The position numbers were made by a program, and so were the translations under genes. 64,000 nucleotides of DNA, taken from NCBI RefSeq assembly GCF_001422245.1, contig NZ_LMMM01000004.1, forward strand, positions 62,001 through 126,000, given 5' to 3'. The stretch comes from Rhizobium sp. Leaf262. Its GTDB lineage: Bacteria; Pseudomonadota; Alphaproteobacteria; Rhizobiales; Rhizobiaceae. This document shows, piece after piece, positions 25,619-35,159 of the stretch (within the stretch, counting starts at the first letter, position 1; the number at the start of each line of letters is the position of its first letter). Under the pieces are notes generated by a model, which was given only the letters and a program-made list of their open reading frames with translations, searched no databases and was not told where the DNA came from.

Positions 25619-26407
25619 TCAGCCTTGCGCGTCGATATCCCGGTAAAACTCCAGCACCGCTGCCTTGAATACGCGATCGCCGACGGCCAGCATGTGATCG
25701 CGACCGGGAATATCGATAGCCTTCGCCTTCGGCATGAGCGCCGCGAGTTCCTGACCGGAGCCGGCAATATCGTCTTTGGTGCCAACGGCAATGAGCGTCG
25801 GCGCGTCGATTTTTGCAGCCTCTTGCCGGGTCACCAGAACGCGGGAGGTTTCGATGCAGGCGGCGAGTGCGATGCGGTCGCTTTTCGTTTGATCTGCGAA
25901 GGCGCGGAACATGCGGCCGCGTTCATGGGTGACGGTATCGAGAGAGGGTGCACGCAGCGCATCCGCAATTGGGTCCCAGTCGCCCACGCCATCCACCATG
26001 CCAATGCCAAGACCGCCGAAGACCAGCGATGTCACGCGGGAGGCGTTGGCCATGGCTAGAAAGGCCGAGATACGCGCACCCATGGAATATCCCATGACAT
26101 GGGCCTTTTCGATGCCGAGATGATCGAGCAGTCCGACTGCATCTTGCGCCATCGTTGCGGGATAATAGGCATCGGGATCGTGCGGCTTGTCGCTTGCGCC
26201 GTGGCCGCGATTGTCGAGTGCAATGACACGGTAGCCTGCGTCGCCCAGGGTCTTTAGCCAGCCGGGATGGACCCAGTTCACGGATGCGCTGGACGCAAAG
26301 CCGTGGATCAGAAGAACCGGCACACCTGCGCGGTCGCCCTCATCGAAGAAGGAGAGTTGCAGACCATCGCGGGTAAAAGTCGAATATTGCGGGACATTGA
26401 GATTCAT
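25619..26407 (-). CDS. Alpha/beta hydrolase
   Basis: 262 residues of the alpha/beta hydrolase fold. Elements seen are the oxyanion HGFAS, the strand/turn NRGHGASDKP, the nucleophile elbow GYSMGA, the acid in VGTKDDIAGSG and the base in PGRDHM. The fold and triad are clear; the ester or other substrate is not. I chose ATG 26407 (MNLNVPQ), which has AAAGGA nine bases upstream; ATG 26416 sits too close to that site. It is divergent from the small zinc-finger protein gene. Confidence 0.87.
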   Translation of the reverse strand: MNLNVPQYSTFTRDGLQLSFFDEGDRAGVPVLLIHGFASSASVNWVHPGWLKTLGDAGYRVIALDNRGHGASDKPHDPDAYYPATMAQDAVGLLDHLGIEKAHVMGYSMGARISAFLAMANASRVTSLVFGGLGIGMVDGVGDWDPIADALRAPSLDTVTHERGRMFRAFADQTKSDRIALAACIETSRVLVTRQEAAKIDAPTLIAVGTKDDIAGSGQELAALMPKAKAIDIPGRDHMLAVGDRVFKAAVLEFYRDIDAQG

Positions 26408-26558
26408 CAAGGACATCCTTTTTGCCGCACCATATGTCAGGAAATCGAATGGTTGAACATATTCGGCGATGTTTTCTGTGGAGGTGAAAAGCATTTGACG
26501 CTACATATCCGCGACAAGGCGAGCATTGGCTCAAACACGATGGCATTTGGAGACGAAC

Positions 26559-26804
26559 ATGGCCGGGCATACCATTCCCCACTTCCAGAACGATGGCGGA
26601 CACCGCGTGATCGAAATCGGCGTCAAGGAATTCATGTGCACGGGCGCATCCGTTCCTTTCGATCATCCGCATATCTTTATCGATATGGGTGACGACAACG
26701 AAAAGGTCTGTTCCTACTGCTCGACGCTCTATCGTTACGATGCGTCGCTGAAGGCAACCCAGACCAACCCGCCTGGCTGCGTTTTCCACGTGAAGGCAGC
26801 CTAA
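26559..26804 (+). CDS. Small zinc-finger protein, CHCC type
   Basis: 81 residues of the CHCC zinc-finger family, related to the NDUFS6/13-kDa accessory subunit of respiratory complex I. Zinc ligands are Cys27, His36 or His38, Cys51 and Cys54 (VCSYCSTLYRY). In alphaproteobacteria homologues are proposed complex I assembly factors; here the role is inferred. ATG 26559 has GGAG ten bases upstream. The FAD monooxygenase follows after 24 bases and is likely co-transcribed. Confidence 0.88.
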   Translation: MAGHTIPHFQNDGGHRVIEIGVKEFMCTGASVPFDHPHIFIDMGDDNEKVCSYCSTLYRYDASLKATQTNPPGCVFHVKAA

Positions 26805-26828
26805 ACCTCCTTCAGACTGGGGCTTTCC

Positions 26829-27998
26829 ATGCCCGTAAAATCCGTTGGGATCATCGGTGCCGGCATTGCCGGTCTTACCGCCGCCCTTTCTTTTGCCCGA
26901 CACGGCGTGCGTTGCGACATCTTCGAGCAGGCTGAGCAGCTTGAGGAGGTCGGCGCGGGCCTTCAGATATCACCCAATGCCGCCCGCATATTGGGGGCGC
27001 TTGGCGTCCTCGGGCAACTCGAAACGCAATGGCTCGAGCTCGATACCGTCGACCTCGCATCAGGCAGGTCGCTCAAGCGGCTGGTCTCGCTGCCCATGCG
27101 TCAGGTGGCACGGGAACGCTGGGGTGCGCCTTATGGCGTCTTGCACAGGGCCACGTTGCAGGCTGCACTTTTGGCGGCGGTGCGGAACAATCCGCTGTGC
27201 CATCTCCATCTCGGCAAACGTCTGGATGCCGTGAGCGCAGAGGCTCTGACGGCGCTAACTTCTCAGCCATACGATCTGATCGTCGGGGCTGACGGCGTCT
27301 GGTCCAGCGCCCGCTATGCCATTGCGGGTAGCCCTGCCGCAATGTTTTCGGGCAATGTCGCTTGGCGATTCAGTCTTGCTGACGGTAACGTGCCTGATTT
27401 TCTGAACCGCCGCTGTGTAACAGCCTTCCTTGGTCCATCGGCGCATCTGGTGGCTTATCCGCTTGCGGAGACGGGTGGCTTCAACGTTGTTGCGATCGCC
27501 GCAGGAGCAAATCCCGGCGATACCTGGAAGGCAGAAGCGCAGGGCAGGCAACACGCTTTCCTGATAAGCCAGTTTCGACGCTGGAACCCGGCATTTGCGA
27601 ATGTGCTGCAACACGTCGCCAAGCCGACTTTCTGGCCATTGTTTCAGGCCGGTAGCGGCAACTGGCACAATGGCCGCGATACGGTGCTGATCGGAGATGC
27701 CGCGCACGCCATGATGCCCTTTGCAGCACAGGGCGCCGCGATGGCCATCGAAGATGCTTTCGAGCTCGCAACCTTCGTCCAGCGGGATCAGTCGTTGTCA
27801 GAAACGCTCGCTGCATTCGAGGCGCATCGCGTTCCGCGGATAGAAAAGGCCCGCAAACGTGCGGCGCTCAACAAGTTCGCCTACCATGCCAGCGGTCCCT
27901 TACGGCTAGGCCGGGACATGCTCTTATCCGTGAGACCGGCGCAGGCGTTTCTGGCGGATTTCGATTGGCTTTACGGGTACCTGGCAGAAGGGCTTTAG
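26829..27998 (+). CDS. FAD-dependent monooxygenase (salicylate hydroxylase/UbiH-like)
   Basis: 389 residues of group A flavin monooxygenases. The three hallmark motifs are present: GAGIAGL near residue 10 (FAD), the DG motif DLIVGADGVWSSAR near 155, and the GD motif DTVLIGDAAHAMMP near 290. The family hydroxylates aromatic rings using NAD(P)H and O2. The sequence resembles salicylate hydroxylase-like proteins, but the substrate is not determined by motifs. ATG 26829 directly follows a CCTCC-rich gap; spacing to the zinc-finger gene suggests one operon. Confidence 0.88.
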   Translation: MPVKSVGIIGAGIAGLTAALSFARHGVRCDIFEQAEQLEEVGAGLQISPNAARILGALGVLGQLETQWLELDTVDLASGRSLKRLVSLPMRQVARERWGAPYGVLHRATLQAALLAAVRNNPLCHLHLGKRLDAVSAEALTALTSQPYDLIVGADGVWSSARYAIAGSPAAMFSGNVAWRFSLADGNVPDFLNRRCVTAFLGPSAHLVAYPLAETGGFNVVAIAAGANPGDTWKAEAQGRQHAFLISQFRRWNPAFANVLQHVAKPTFWPLFQAGSGNWHNGRDTVLIGDAAHAMMPFAAQGAAMAIEDAFELATFVQRDQSLSETLAAFEAHRVPRIEKARKRAALNKFAYHASGPLRLGRDMLLSVRPAQAFLADFDWLYGYLAEGL

Positions 27999-28068
27999 AA
28001 GGTAGCGAGCTTTTTGCGCGCGCTTGTCTTGAAACGCCAACCAGGTCGTGAGAACTGCGCCGCCGCAG

Positions 28069-28091
28069 ACCCTCGGGACCGGCCCGAGGGT
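28069..28091. terminator. Hairpin between convergent genes
   Basis: Perfect nine-base stem ACCCTCGGG / CCCGAGGGT with a five-base loop, between the monooxygenase and metC stop codons. No T run on either side, so termination is plausible from position rather than from sequence. Confidence 0.45.
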
Positions 28092-28108
28092 GGCGTTGGT
28101 CGTCTTGA

Positions 28109-29296
28109 TCAGATGGCAGCCGACGCTGCGAATCCTGCTTCCAGATCGCGTTTGATGTCTTCGACATTCTCGAGGCCGATCTGCAGACGGATAACCGGTC
28201 CTTCCGTCGGGCCTTTGGCGACGGTGCGGTCGCGCAGGGACACGGGAACGGCGAGCGATTCAAATCCACCCCAGGAAAAGCCGAGACCGAAGATGGAAAG
28301 CGCGTCGAGGAAGGCGTGCGAGTGTTCCTTGAAGCGTCCTTCCTGCGCCTTCAGAACGAAGGAGAAGACGCCGCTGGAGCCCTTGAAATCGCGCTTCCAG
28401 AGATCGTGGCTTGGGAAGCTGGGCAGGGCGGGGTGCAGGACTTGTAAGACATCATCCCGGCCTTCCAGCCATTGCGCAATCTCCAGTGCGCTTTTGCGGT
28501 GATGTTCTAGCCGAACGCCCATGCTGCGCATGCCGCGCAGCACCTGATAGGCATCGTCGGAGGTGACGCAGAGGCCGAGATCGCGGTTGGCGTCGTGCAG
28601 CTTCTTCCAATGCTTCTCGTTGGTGGAAATGAAGCCCATCAACACGTCGGAATGGCCAGCTGGATATTTTGTCGCGGCGTGGATGGAAACATCGACGCCG
28701 TGGTCCAGGGGGTTGAAATACAGCGGAGTTGCCCAGGTGTTGTCCATGGTCACGATGCAATCGTGGCGGTGGGCGATGGCGGACATCAGCGCCACATCCT
28801 GCATCTCGAAGGTGTTGGAGCCGGGAGCTTCGAGGTGCAGCAGCTTGGTGTTGGGAAGGATCAGCGCTTCGATGCCGGCACCGATGGCGGGATCGTAATA
28901 TTCGACTTCGACGCCAAGCTGTTTCAGCATGCCGTTGCAGAAGCGGCGGGTAGGAAAATAGACCGAATCGACGATCAGGGCATGATCGCCTGCACCGAGA
29001 TAGGCGAGAAACGGAATGGTGACGGCGGCAAGTCCCGACGAGACGAGAATGGTGCCAGCCGAACCTTCCAGCCTGTTGACCAAATCGCAAAGCGCGTCGG
29101 TCGTGGGGGTGCCGTGGGTGCCATAGGTGTATTTCTGGTTTTCCGTCACCATCGTCTGCGCGTCGGGAAACAGAACGGTGGAGCCACGCACGATCGGCGG
29201 ATTGACGAAGCCGTGGTAGTCTGCCGGATCGTTTCCGAGATGGGCCAGCCGCGTGTTGACGCCTGCGGCATCGAGGAAACCGTCTTTGTTTTTCAT
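28109..29296 (-). CDS. metC: Cystathionine beta-lyase
   Basis: 395 residues, the size of PLP-dependent Cys/Met metabolism enzymes. MetC splits cystathionine into homocysteine, pyruvate and ammonia. The PLP lysine is Lys210 in AATKYPAGHSD. Other motifs are YTYGTHGTPTTDAL, SSGLAAVTIP, LEAPGSNTFE and TMDNTWATP. It could be another member of the fold, but the match to proteobacterial MetC and the position next to aapJ, as known in Rhizobium, support the name. ATG 29296 lacks a strong ribosome site. It is divergent from the aap operon. Confidence 0.9.
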   Translation of the reverse strand: MKNKDGFLDAAGVNTRLAHLGNDPADYHGFVNPPIVRGSTVLFPDAQTMVTENQKYTYGTHGTPTTDALCDLVNRLEGSAGTILVSSGLAAVTIPFLAYLGAGDHALIVDSVYFPTRRFCNGMLKQLGVEVEYYDPAIGAGIEALILPNTKLLHLEAPGSNTFEMQDVALMSAIAHRHDCIVTMDNTWATPLYFNPLDHGVDVSIHAATKYPAGHSDVLMGFISTNEKHWKKLHDANRDLGLCVTSDDAYQVLRGMRSMGVRLEHHRKSALEIAQWLEGRDDVLQVLHPALPSFPSHDLWKRDFKGSSGVFSFVLKAQEGRFKEHSHAFLDALSIFGLGFSWGGFESLAVPVSLRDRTVAKGPTEGPVIRLQIGLENVEDIKRDLEAGFAASAAI

Positions 29297-29738
29297 GCTG
29301 TCTTGTCTCTCGCTGTTCGATCTGGCGAAAATGGTCTCTAAAGTCCGTCGTGGTCAAGACTTCGTTATCGGATCGTTTCATATCGCCAAATCGGAGGTCA
29401 TGGCTCATGATCCAGCCGGTCGGTTGTACGCAAGTCCTCTTTTTACACGTTCATAAAAGCTAATATTTCGCCGGATCGCAAAAATTCGGTCTACCTGCCT
29501 GACAGGATGAGCAGATTTTCATCTTTTTCCGCGTAATATTTGGACATTTGCCCATAAAAAGGTCGCTTTTTGAAAAATTCCGTTTTTTGGACACAATTCT
29601 TTGGGGTGAGACTTGACCGTGACGGCAATTGCGATTGTGATAGATGCGCGCACCGGGAGGTGAAGCGGGGGAGCCGGTCTTACGCGTTAAGATGAGTGCC
29701 TTCTTCTGATGACGAATAAGAAACAAAGGTTGGGAAAA
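29297..29738. promoter_or_regulatory. Divergent control region, metC / aapJ
   Basis: 442 bases without a gene. The aapJ-proximal part is A/T-rich with repeated T runs (29500-29600). A possible plus-strand promoter is TTGACC (29613-29618), 17 bases, TGTGAT (29636-29641), leaving a leader of about 90 bases before aapJ. In Rhizobium the aap operon answers to nitrogen status, but I found no convincing sigma-54 or NtrC site. No SAM riboswitch could be recognised before metC. Confidence 0.4.
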
Positions 29739-30761
29739 ATGAAAAAGGCAATTCTGTCAGCCGCTATTGGCGCAGCAGTTTTCGGAGCTGCATCGACTGC
29801 ATCTGCCGCCACGCTTGCAGACGTAAAATCCAAGGGCTTCGTGACCTGTGGCGTAAGCTCCGGTATTCCAGGCTTCTCGAACCCTGACGACAAGGGTGAA
29901 TGGTCGGGTATCGACGTGGACTATTGCCGTGGCATCGCTTCCGCTGTCTTCGGCGATCCGACCAAGGCGAAGTTCGTGCCTTTGACATCCAAGGACCGTT
30001 TCCCGGCGCTTCAGTCCGGTGAAGTCGACGTTCTCACACGTAACACGACCTGGACGATCAGCCGCGATACATCGCTCGGCTTCAACTTCCGCACGGTCAA
30101 CTACTATGACGGTCAGGGCTTCGTCGTGAAGAAGAGCCTGAACGTCAAGTCCGCTCTCGAGCTTTCGGGCGCTGCTATCTGCGTTCAGCAGGGCACGACG
30201 ACCGAACTCAATCTCGCTGACTACTTCAAGACCAACAACCTGCAGTACAACCCGGTCGTCTTCGAAAAGGAATCCGACGCGACTTCGGCTTATGACAGCG
30301 GCCGTTGCGACGTTTACACCACCGACCAGTCCGGTCTGTATGCTATCCGTCTGAAGATGAAGGTTCCCGACGAGAACGTCGTTCTGCCTGAAATCATCTC
30401 CAAGGAGCCACTCGGACCAGCCGTTCGTCAGGGCGACGATCAGTGGTTCGACGTTGTGAGCTGGGTTCACTACGCGATGATCAATGCCGAAGAACTCGGT
30501 ATTACCTCGAAGAACGTCGACGAGCAGAAGTCTGCTGCCAATCCTGACATCAAGCGTCTTCTCGGCACCGAAGAAGGCACGAAGATCGGCACGGATCTGG
30601 GTCTGACCAACGAGTGGGCCTACAACATCGTCAAGCAGGTCGGCAACTACGGCGAAATCTTCGACCGTAACGTCGGTGCCGGTTCTCCGCTCAAGATCGA
30701 GCGTGGCCTGAACGCCTTGTGGAACAAGGGCGGCCTTCAGTACGCTCCGCCAGTTCGCTAA
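29739..30761 (+). CDS. aapJ: General L-amino acid ABC transporter, periplasmic binding protein
   Basis: 340 residues with a clear signal peptide (MKKAILSAAIGAAVFGAAS, cleavage near ASA-ATL). The mature part is a cluster F solute-binding protein: VKSKGFVTCGVSSGIPGFS, WSGIDVDYCRGIASAVFGD and WTISRDT are typical of AapJ/BztA. It binds a broad range of L-amino acids and delivers them to AapQM. ATG 29739 has a GGG-type site nine bases upstream. It is followed by a hairpin and then aapQ, which fits the usual excess of binding protein over permease. Confidence 0.96.
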   Translation: MKKAILSAAIGAAVFGAASTASAATLADVKSKGFVTCGVSSGIPGFSNPDDKGEWSGIDVDYCRGIASAVFGDPTKAKFVPLTSKDRFPALQSGEVDVLTRNTTWTISRDTSLGFNFRTVNYYDGQGFVVKKSLNVKSALELSGAAICVQQGTTTELNLADYFKTNNLQYNPVVFEKESDATSAYDSGRCDVYTTDQSGLYAIRLKMKVPDENVVLPEIISKEPLGPAVRQGDDQWFDVVSWVHYAMINAEELGITSKNVDEQKSAANPDIKRLLGTEEGTKIGTDLGLTNEWAYNIVKQVGNYGEIFDRNVGAGSPLKIERGLNALWNKGGLQYAPPVR

Positions 30762-30782
30762 TAGCGAAACGGTATCTCTACG

Positions 30783-30812
30783 CGGGAGGCGGGGCGAACG
30801 CTCTGCCTCCCG
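30783..30812 (+). terminator. Intercistronic hairpin between aapJ and aapQ
   Basis: Stem CGGGAGGC (30783-30790) / GCCTCCCG (30805-30812) 22 bases after the aapJ stop in a 153-base gap. No T run. Such structures after binding-protein genes usually cause partial termination or protect the upstream message from 3' decay. Confidence 0.6.
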
Positions 30813-30914
30813 ACTGGCTTTCTGCCGGAAGCTCGAAAAACGACGCTCTGGCCGAATGATGCCAATGAAGAAGTAAAAGAAGCTCGCAAAGAGCACACAG
30901 AGGGAAAGGTGCCG

Positions 30915-32108
30915 ATGGCAGGCAAAGCGCTCCACCCGGAGTCCAGCTCAAAAAGCGCGACATCCATCATTTACGATCCGCAAGCGCGATCCATTTTTTA
31001 TCAAGTCGTTACAGTCATCCTCTTGGTGCTGTTTGTCTGGATGATTGCATCCAACACCGTTCATAATCTTCAGCGCGCCAATATCTCGTCCGGCTTCGGC
31101 TTCCTCAATGGCAGAGCGGGCTTCGATATCGGCCAGTCGCTGATCGCCTACAGCAACGACAGCACCTTCGGTCGGGCACTGGTCGTCGGTATCATGAACA
31201 CGCTGCAGGTGGCGTTCCTCGGTATCATCACCGCGTCCATCATCGGCTTTATCGTCGGTATCGCGCGGTTGTCGAATAACTGGCTGGTGTCCAAGCTGGC
31301 GCAGGCCTATGTCGAAATCTTCCGCAACATCCCGCCACTGCTGGTGATCTTCTTCTGGTACAAGGGCGTGATCACCATTCTGCCGCAGGCGCGTGACTCG
31401 CTGCAACTGCCGCTCGGCACCGTTCTGAACAACCGTGGCTTCTTCTATCCGAAGCAGGTATGGGGTGAGGGTTCCTGGCTTATTCCGGTGGCGTTCCTTG
31501 TCGGCATCGTCATCACCTATTTCGTCTATCGATGGGCCAAGGCCCGCCAGATGCGTACGGGTCAGCCCTTCCGCACCGGTATCGTCGGCACCGCCATCAT
31601 CATCGGGCTGCCTGTCCTGGCGTTTCTTGCGCTCGGCGCTCCGCTGACCTTCGATTATCCGGTTGCCGGCCGCTTCAACCTTAGCGGCGGATCGGTCATC
31701 GCGCCTGAATTCTTGTCGCTCTATCTGTCGCTGTCCTTCTATACCGCGTCCTTCATCGCCGAAATCGTTCGCGGCGGTATCAAGGCTGTGGCGAAGGGGC
31801 AAACGGAAGCGGCCAGTGCACTCGGTCTGCGTGGCAACAACATCACGCGGCTCATCGTCGTGCCGCAGGCCATGCGCATCATCATCCCGCCGCTGACGAG
31901 CCAGTATCTCAACCTGACCAAGAACTCCTCGCTGGCCGTGGCCGTCGGCTTCTCGGATCTCGTTGCGGTTGGCGGTACCATCCTCAACCAGACAGGGCAG
32001 GCCGTCGAGGTCGTGGCCATCTGGCTTGCGGTTTACCTGACATTGTCGCTGACGACTGCGCTGATCATGAACTGGTTCAACGCGAAAATGGCGCTGGTGG
32101 AGAGATAA
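30915..32108 (+). CDS. aapQ: General L-amino acid ABC transporter, permease
   Basis: 397 residues, longer than simple polar amino-acid permeases, as is known for AapQ/BztB. About eight membrane segments are seen. The permease core has [40 protein letters not shown], and the ATPase-contact loop [23 protein letters not shown]. It forms a heterodimer channel with AapM in the inner membrane. ATG 30915 is preceded by AAAGG; a GTG at 30909 is an alternative. The aapM start follows one base after the stop. Confidence 0.95.
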   Translation: MAGKALHPESSSKSATSIIYDPQARSIFYQVVTVILLVLFVWMIASNTVHNLQRANISSGFGFLNGRAGFDIGQSLIAYSNDSTFGRALVVGIMNTLQVAFLGIITASIIGFIVGIARLSNNWLVSKLAQAYVEIFRNIPPLLVIFFWYKGVITILPQARDSLQLPLGTVLNNRGFFYPKQVWGEGSWLIPVAFLVGIVITYFVYRWAKARQMRTGQPFRTGIVGTAIIIGLPVLAFLALGAPLTFDYPVAGRFNLSGGSVIAPEFLSLYLSLSFYTASFIAEIVRGGIKAVAKGQTEAASALGLRGNNITRLIVVPQAMRIIIPPLTSQYLNLTKNSSLAVAVGFSDLVAVGGTILNQTGQAVEVVAIWLAVYLTLSLTTALIMNWFNAKMALVER

Positions 32109-32109
32109 T

Positions 32110-33267
32110 ATGACAACACATCAAATCTCCTATGTCCGCGCCAATATGGTTCAGCCGGAGCCCGCTCCTTCCAGCCAGGTGGGCATCACCCACTGGCTGA
32201 GAACCAAGCTGTTCGCCACGCCGAAAGACGTCGTCCTGACCGTGCTGGCGATCGCGTTGCTGGTCTACATCATCCCGCCGCTCGTGCAGTGGCTGTTCAT
32301 CCATGCCACATGGACGGGCACGGACCGCACGGCCTGCCTGACGCAGGAGCAGGGCGGCGCGCTGCCGAACGGGCAGTCCGGCGCATGCTGGGCCTTCGTC
32401 AATGCGAAGTTCGCGCAGTTCATGTTCGGTCGGTATCCATCTTCGGAATACTGGCGCCCGCTTCTGGTTCTGGCAGCCTTCACGGCGCTGCTCATCCCGA
32501 TGCTTATTCCAAAGGCACCGTTCAAGGGTCTGAACGCGCTTTTGGTGTTCATCGTCCTGCCTGTGGTGGCGTTCTTCCTGCTGGTCGGCGGTCATTTCGG
32601 TCTGTCGCATGTCGAAACGCCGCTGTGGGGCGGATTGATGGTAACGCTGATCCTGTCGTTTTGCGGGATCGTCGTCTCCTTGCCGTTCGGCATTCTGCTG
32701 GCGCTGGGCCGTCGCTCGAACATGCCCGTCATCAAGATGCTGTGCACAACCTTCATCGAGGTTATCAGAGGCATTCCGCTGATCACCATCCTGTTCTTCG
32801 CCAGCATCATGCTGCCGCTGTTCCTGCCAGATGGCTGGACCTTCGACAAGTTCCTGCGCGCACTTGTGGGTGTGGCGCTCTTTGCTTCGGCCTATATGGC
32901 GGAAGTCATTCGCGGCGGTTTGCAGGCCATTCCGAAGGGTCAGTACGAGGGTGCGGATTCGCTGGGCCTGAACTACTGGCAGAAGACACGTCTGATCGTT
33001 CTGCCGCAGGCGTTGAAGCTGGTCATTCCCGGCATCGTCAACACCTTCATCGGCTTGTTCAAGGATACGTCGCTGGTCTATATCATCGGCATGTTCGATC
33101 TTCTCGGCATCGTCAATCTCAACCAGTCGGATGCCAACTGGTCGACACCTGTGACACCTATGACCGGTTACATCTTCGCCGGCTTCATATTCTGGATCTT
33201 CTGCTTCGGCATGTCGCGCTACTCGCTGTTCATGGAACGGCATCTCGACACCGGACATAAAAAATAA
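32110..33267 (+). CDS. aapM: General L-amino acid ABC transporter, permease
   Basis: 385 residues, the AapM/BztC partner. Membrane helices occur at about 37-60, 115-165 and through the conserved permease core in the C-terminal half. Motifs are [18 protein letters not shown] and the EAA-type loop [24 protein letters not shown] large periplasmic loop (about 60-110) precedes the core and contains two cysteines. Spacing of one base to aapQ and 11 bases to aapP shows a tight operon. Confidence 0.95.
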   Translation: MTTHQISYVRANMVQPEPAPSSQVGITHWLRTKLFATPKDVVLTVLAIALLVYIIPPLVQWLFIHATWTGTDRTACLTQEQGGALPNGQSGACWAFVNAKFAQFMFGRYPSSEYWRPLLVLAAFTALLIPMLIPKAPFKGLNALLVFIVLPVVAFFLLVGGHFGLSHVETPLWGGLMVTLILSFCGIVVSLPFGILLALGRRSNMPVIKMLCTTFIEVIRGIPLITILFFASIMLPLFLPDGWTFDKFLRALVGVALFASAYMAEVIRGGLQAIPKGQYEGADSLGLNYWQKTRLIVLPQALKLVIPGIVNTFIGLFKDTSLVYIIGMFDLLGIVNLNQSDANWSTPVTPMTGYIFAGFIFWIFCFGMSRYSLFMERHLDTGHKK

Positions 33268-33278
33268 GGGGAAAAATC

Positions 33279-34052
33279 ATGGCAGAAACCCAAGTCAAAA
33301 AGCTGGACGTGTCTGCGACCGACGTCGCGATCGAAATCACCGGCATGAACAAGTGGTACGGCGATTTTCACGTGCTGCGCGACATCAACCTCAAGGTCAT
33401 GAAGGGCGAGCGCATCGTCGTGGCCGGTCCTTCGGGATCGGGTAAATCCACGATGATCCGCTGCATCAACCGCCTGGAAGAGCATCAGTCGGGCAAGATC
33501 GAGGTCGATGGCATCGAACTCACCAACGACCTGAAGAAGATTGACGAAGTGCGCCGCGAAGTCGGCATGGTGTTCCAGCACTTCAACCTCTTCCCGCATC
33601 TGACCATTTTGGAAAACTGCACGCTGGCACCAATCTGGGTTCGCAAGACGCCCAAGAAGGAAGCCGAGGAAATCGCGATGCACTATTTGAAGCGCGTCAA
33701 GATCCCCGAGCAGGCGAACAAATATCCTGGTCAGCTTTCCGGCGGTCAGCAGCAGCGTGTGGCGATTGCACGCTCGCTGTGCATGAAGCCGAAGATCATG
33801 CTGTTCGATGAGCCGACATCGGCGCTCGACCCTGAAATGGTCAAGGAAGTTCTGGATACGATGGTGGGCCTTGCCGAAGACGGCATGACCATGATCTGCG
33901 TCACCCACGAAATGGGCTTCGCCCGCCAGGTTGCCAACCGCGTGATCTTCATGGACCAGGGCCAGATCGTCGAACAGAATTCGCCAGCCGAATTCTTCGA
34001 CAACCCGCAGCACGAGCGCACGCGTCTGTTCCTGAGCCAGATCCTGCATTGA
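33279..34052 (+). CDS. aapP: General L-amino acid ABC transporter, ATP-binding protein
   Basis: 257 residues, standard size. It hydrolyses ATP to drive the AapQM channel. Walker A is GPSGSGKST, the Q-loop [15 protein letters not shown], the signature [15 protein letters not shown], Walker [15 protein letters not shown] and the H-loop [14 protein letters not shown] 33279 has AGGGG eight bases upstream. It is the last gene of the operon and is followed by a strong bidirectional terminator. Confidence 0.97.
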   Translation: MAETQVKKLDVSATDVAIEITGMNKWYGDFHVLRDINLKVMKGERIVVAGPSGSGKSTMIRCINRLEEHQSGKIEVDGIELTNDLKKIDEVRREVGMVFQHFNLFPHLTILENCTLAPIWVRKTPKKEAEEIAMHYLKRVKIPEQANKYPGQLSGGQQQRVAIARSLCMKPKIMLFDEPTSALDPEMVKEVLDTMVGLAEDGMTMICVTHEMGFARQVANRVIFMDQGQIVEQNSPAEFFDNPQHERTRLFLSQILH

Positions 34053-34125
34053 TGGGTTCTCAGCTGGCAGCGGGAACCATGCTGTCAGTCTGCACACACG
34101 CATAGCAAAAGCGAAAAGCTGAAAT

Positions 34126-34162
34126 TGAAAAACCCGCCAATGTGATTGGCGGGTTTTGTCAT
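34126..34162. terminator. Bidirectional terminator, aapP / uspA
   Basis: Eleven-base stem AAACCCGCCAA (34131-34141) / TTGGCGGGTTT (34147-34157) with T-rich flanks in both directions. It separates two convergent genes. Confidence 0.9.
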
Positions 34163-34185
34163 TTGCGTCTTTCGATCCGACAGCG

Positions 34186-35034
34186 TTATCGCGACAGCAG
34201 GGTCATCGCCGTCATCTTGTCCAGTAGAGTGCGGGTAACACCCCCGAACAGCATTTCCCACCAGCGGGAGTGGCCGTAGGCGCCCATGACCAGAAGATCG
34301 ATGCTGTTGTCGGACAGGCGTTTCTCGATCGCTTTTTCGGCCGATAATCCGTGGCTTTTTTCTGCTGACGTGACAGTCACGTTGACACCGTGCCGTGCGA
34401 GGGTGGAGGCGATTTCCGACCCGGCAAGCGCGGCAGATTGCTTGTCGTCTTCGTCGTCCGCGCCGACGGAGAAGATTTCTACGGATTCAGCCGCTATCAG
34501 GAAGGGCAGGGCATCGAATGTCGCCCGCGTCGCCTCACGTGAGCCATTCCAGGCGACGAGAACCCGCTGTATGGCCTTGGGTTGTGTAAGGACATGAGGC
34601 ACCAGAAGGATCGGACGACCGCTTTCATAGAGAAAATTATCGAGATCGGCGCGGCTATCCGACATGGACGAGGATGTCGTCTGGCGGGCAATGACCAGAT
34701 CCGAGCAGCGAACGCTTTGAATAGCCGTGCTGGACGAGTAGCCCACCGAGGAAACAAAACTGCGCCACTCGCTGGAAATGCCTTCCTGCTCCATTTTTCG
34801 GTTGAAGATTGCGGCCACATCGGTGGTTTCCTGATGCGCGACATCCTGCACGGCCTGAACGGTTGCGGGATCTGGCATTTCCATCGGCGCAACCAGCGGA
34901 ACGGTCGCGAAGGCTTCCATGTGCAGGCCGACAACATGCGACGAAAAGGTTTTTGCCAGAAAGGCTGTGAAATCGCCCAGCCTATGGGCGTTTTCCGCAT
35001 GGTCCAGAACGGCCAGTATTGTTTTATAACCCAT
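34186..35034 (-). CDS. Universal stress protein, two-domain
   Basis: 282 residues with two UspA-like domains in tandem. The second (about 150-282) has the nucleotide-binding signature GAYGHSRWWEMLFGGVTRTLL and the strand VLVAWNGSREA. The first (1-140) keeps the fold (YKTILAVLDHAENA, HVVGLHME) but lacks the GxxG(9x)S/T motif, so only one ATP site is expected. Such proteins bind ATP and help under stress; no partner is indicated. ATG 35034 has GAGGAGA seven bases upstream; ATG 35040 lies too close to it. Confidence 0.9.
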   Translation of the reverse strand: MGYKTILAVLDHAENAHRLGDFTAFLAKTFSSHVVGLHMEAFATVPLVAPMEMPDPATVQAVQDVAHQETTDVAAIFNRKMEQEGISSEWRSFVSSVGYSSSTAIQSVRCSDLVIARQTTSSSMSDSRADLDNFLYESGRPILLVPHVLTQPKAIQRVLVAWNGSREATRATFDALPFLIAAESVEIFSVGADDEDDKQSAALAGSEIASTLARHGVNVTVTSAEKSHGLSAEKAIEKRLSDNSIDLLVMGAYGHSRWWEMLFGGVTRTLLDKMTAMTLLSR

Positions 35035-35159
35035 GATCATTCTCCTCATCCTGTCCGGCATCGCTCAGCGATATCGATAAGAGAGCCGGAGGTCAGATCA
35101 TCAGACTGCGCCTGATGGTTCTTTAAAACCTTGATAGCGATCAACCCGACTGCGCAGGC

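Noticed and set aside
29297-29420. SAM-II type riboswitch before metC
   Set aside because: A GATTTGGCGATATGAAAC stretch looked faintly similar, but the conserved pseudoknot pairing could not be formed.
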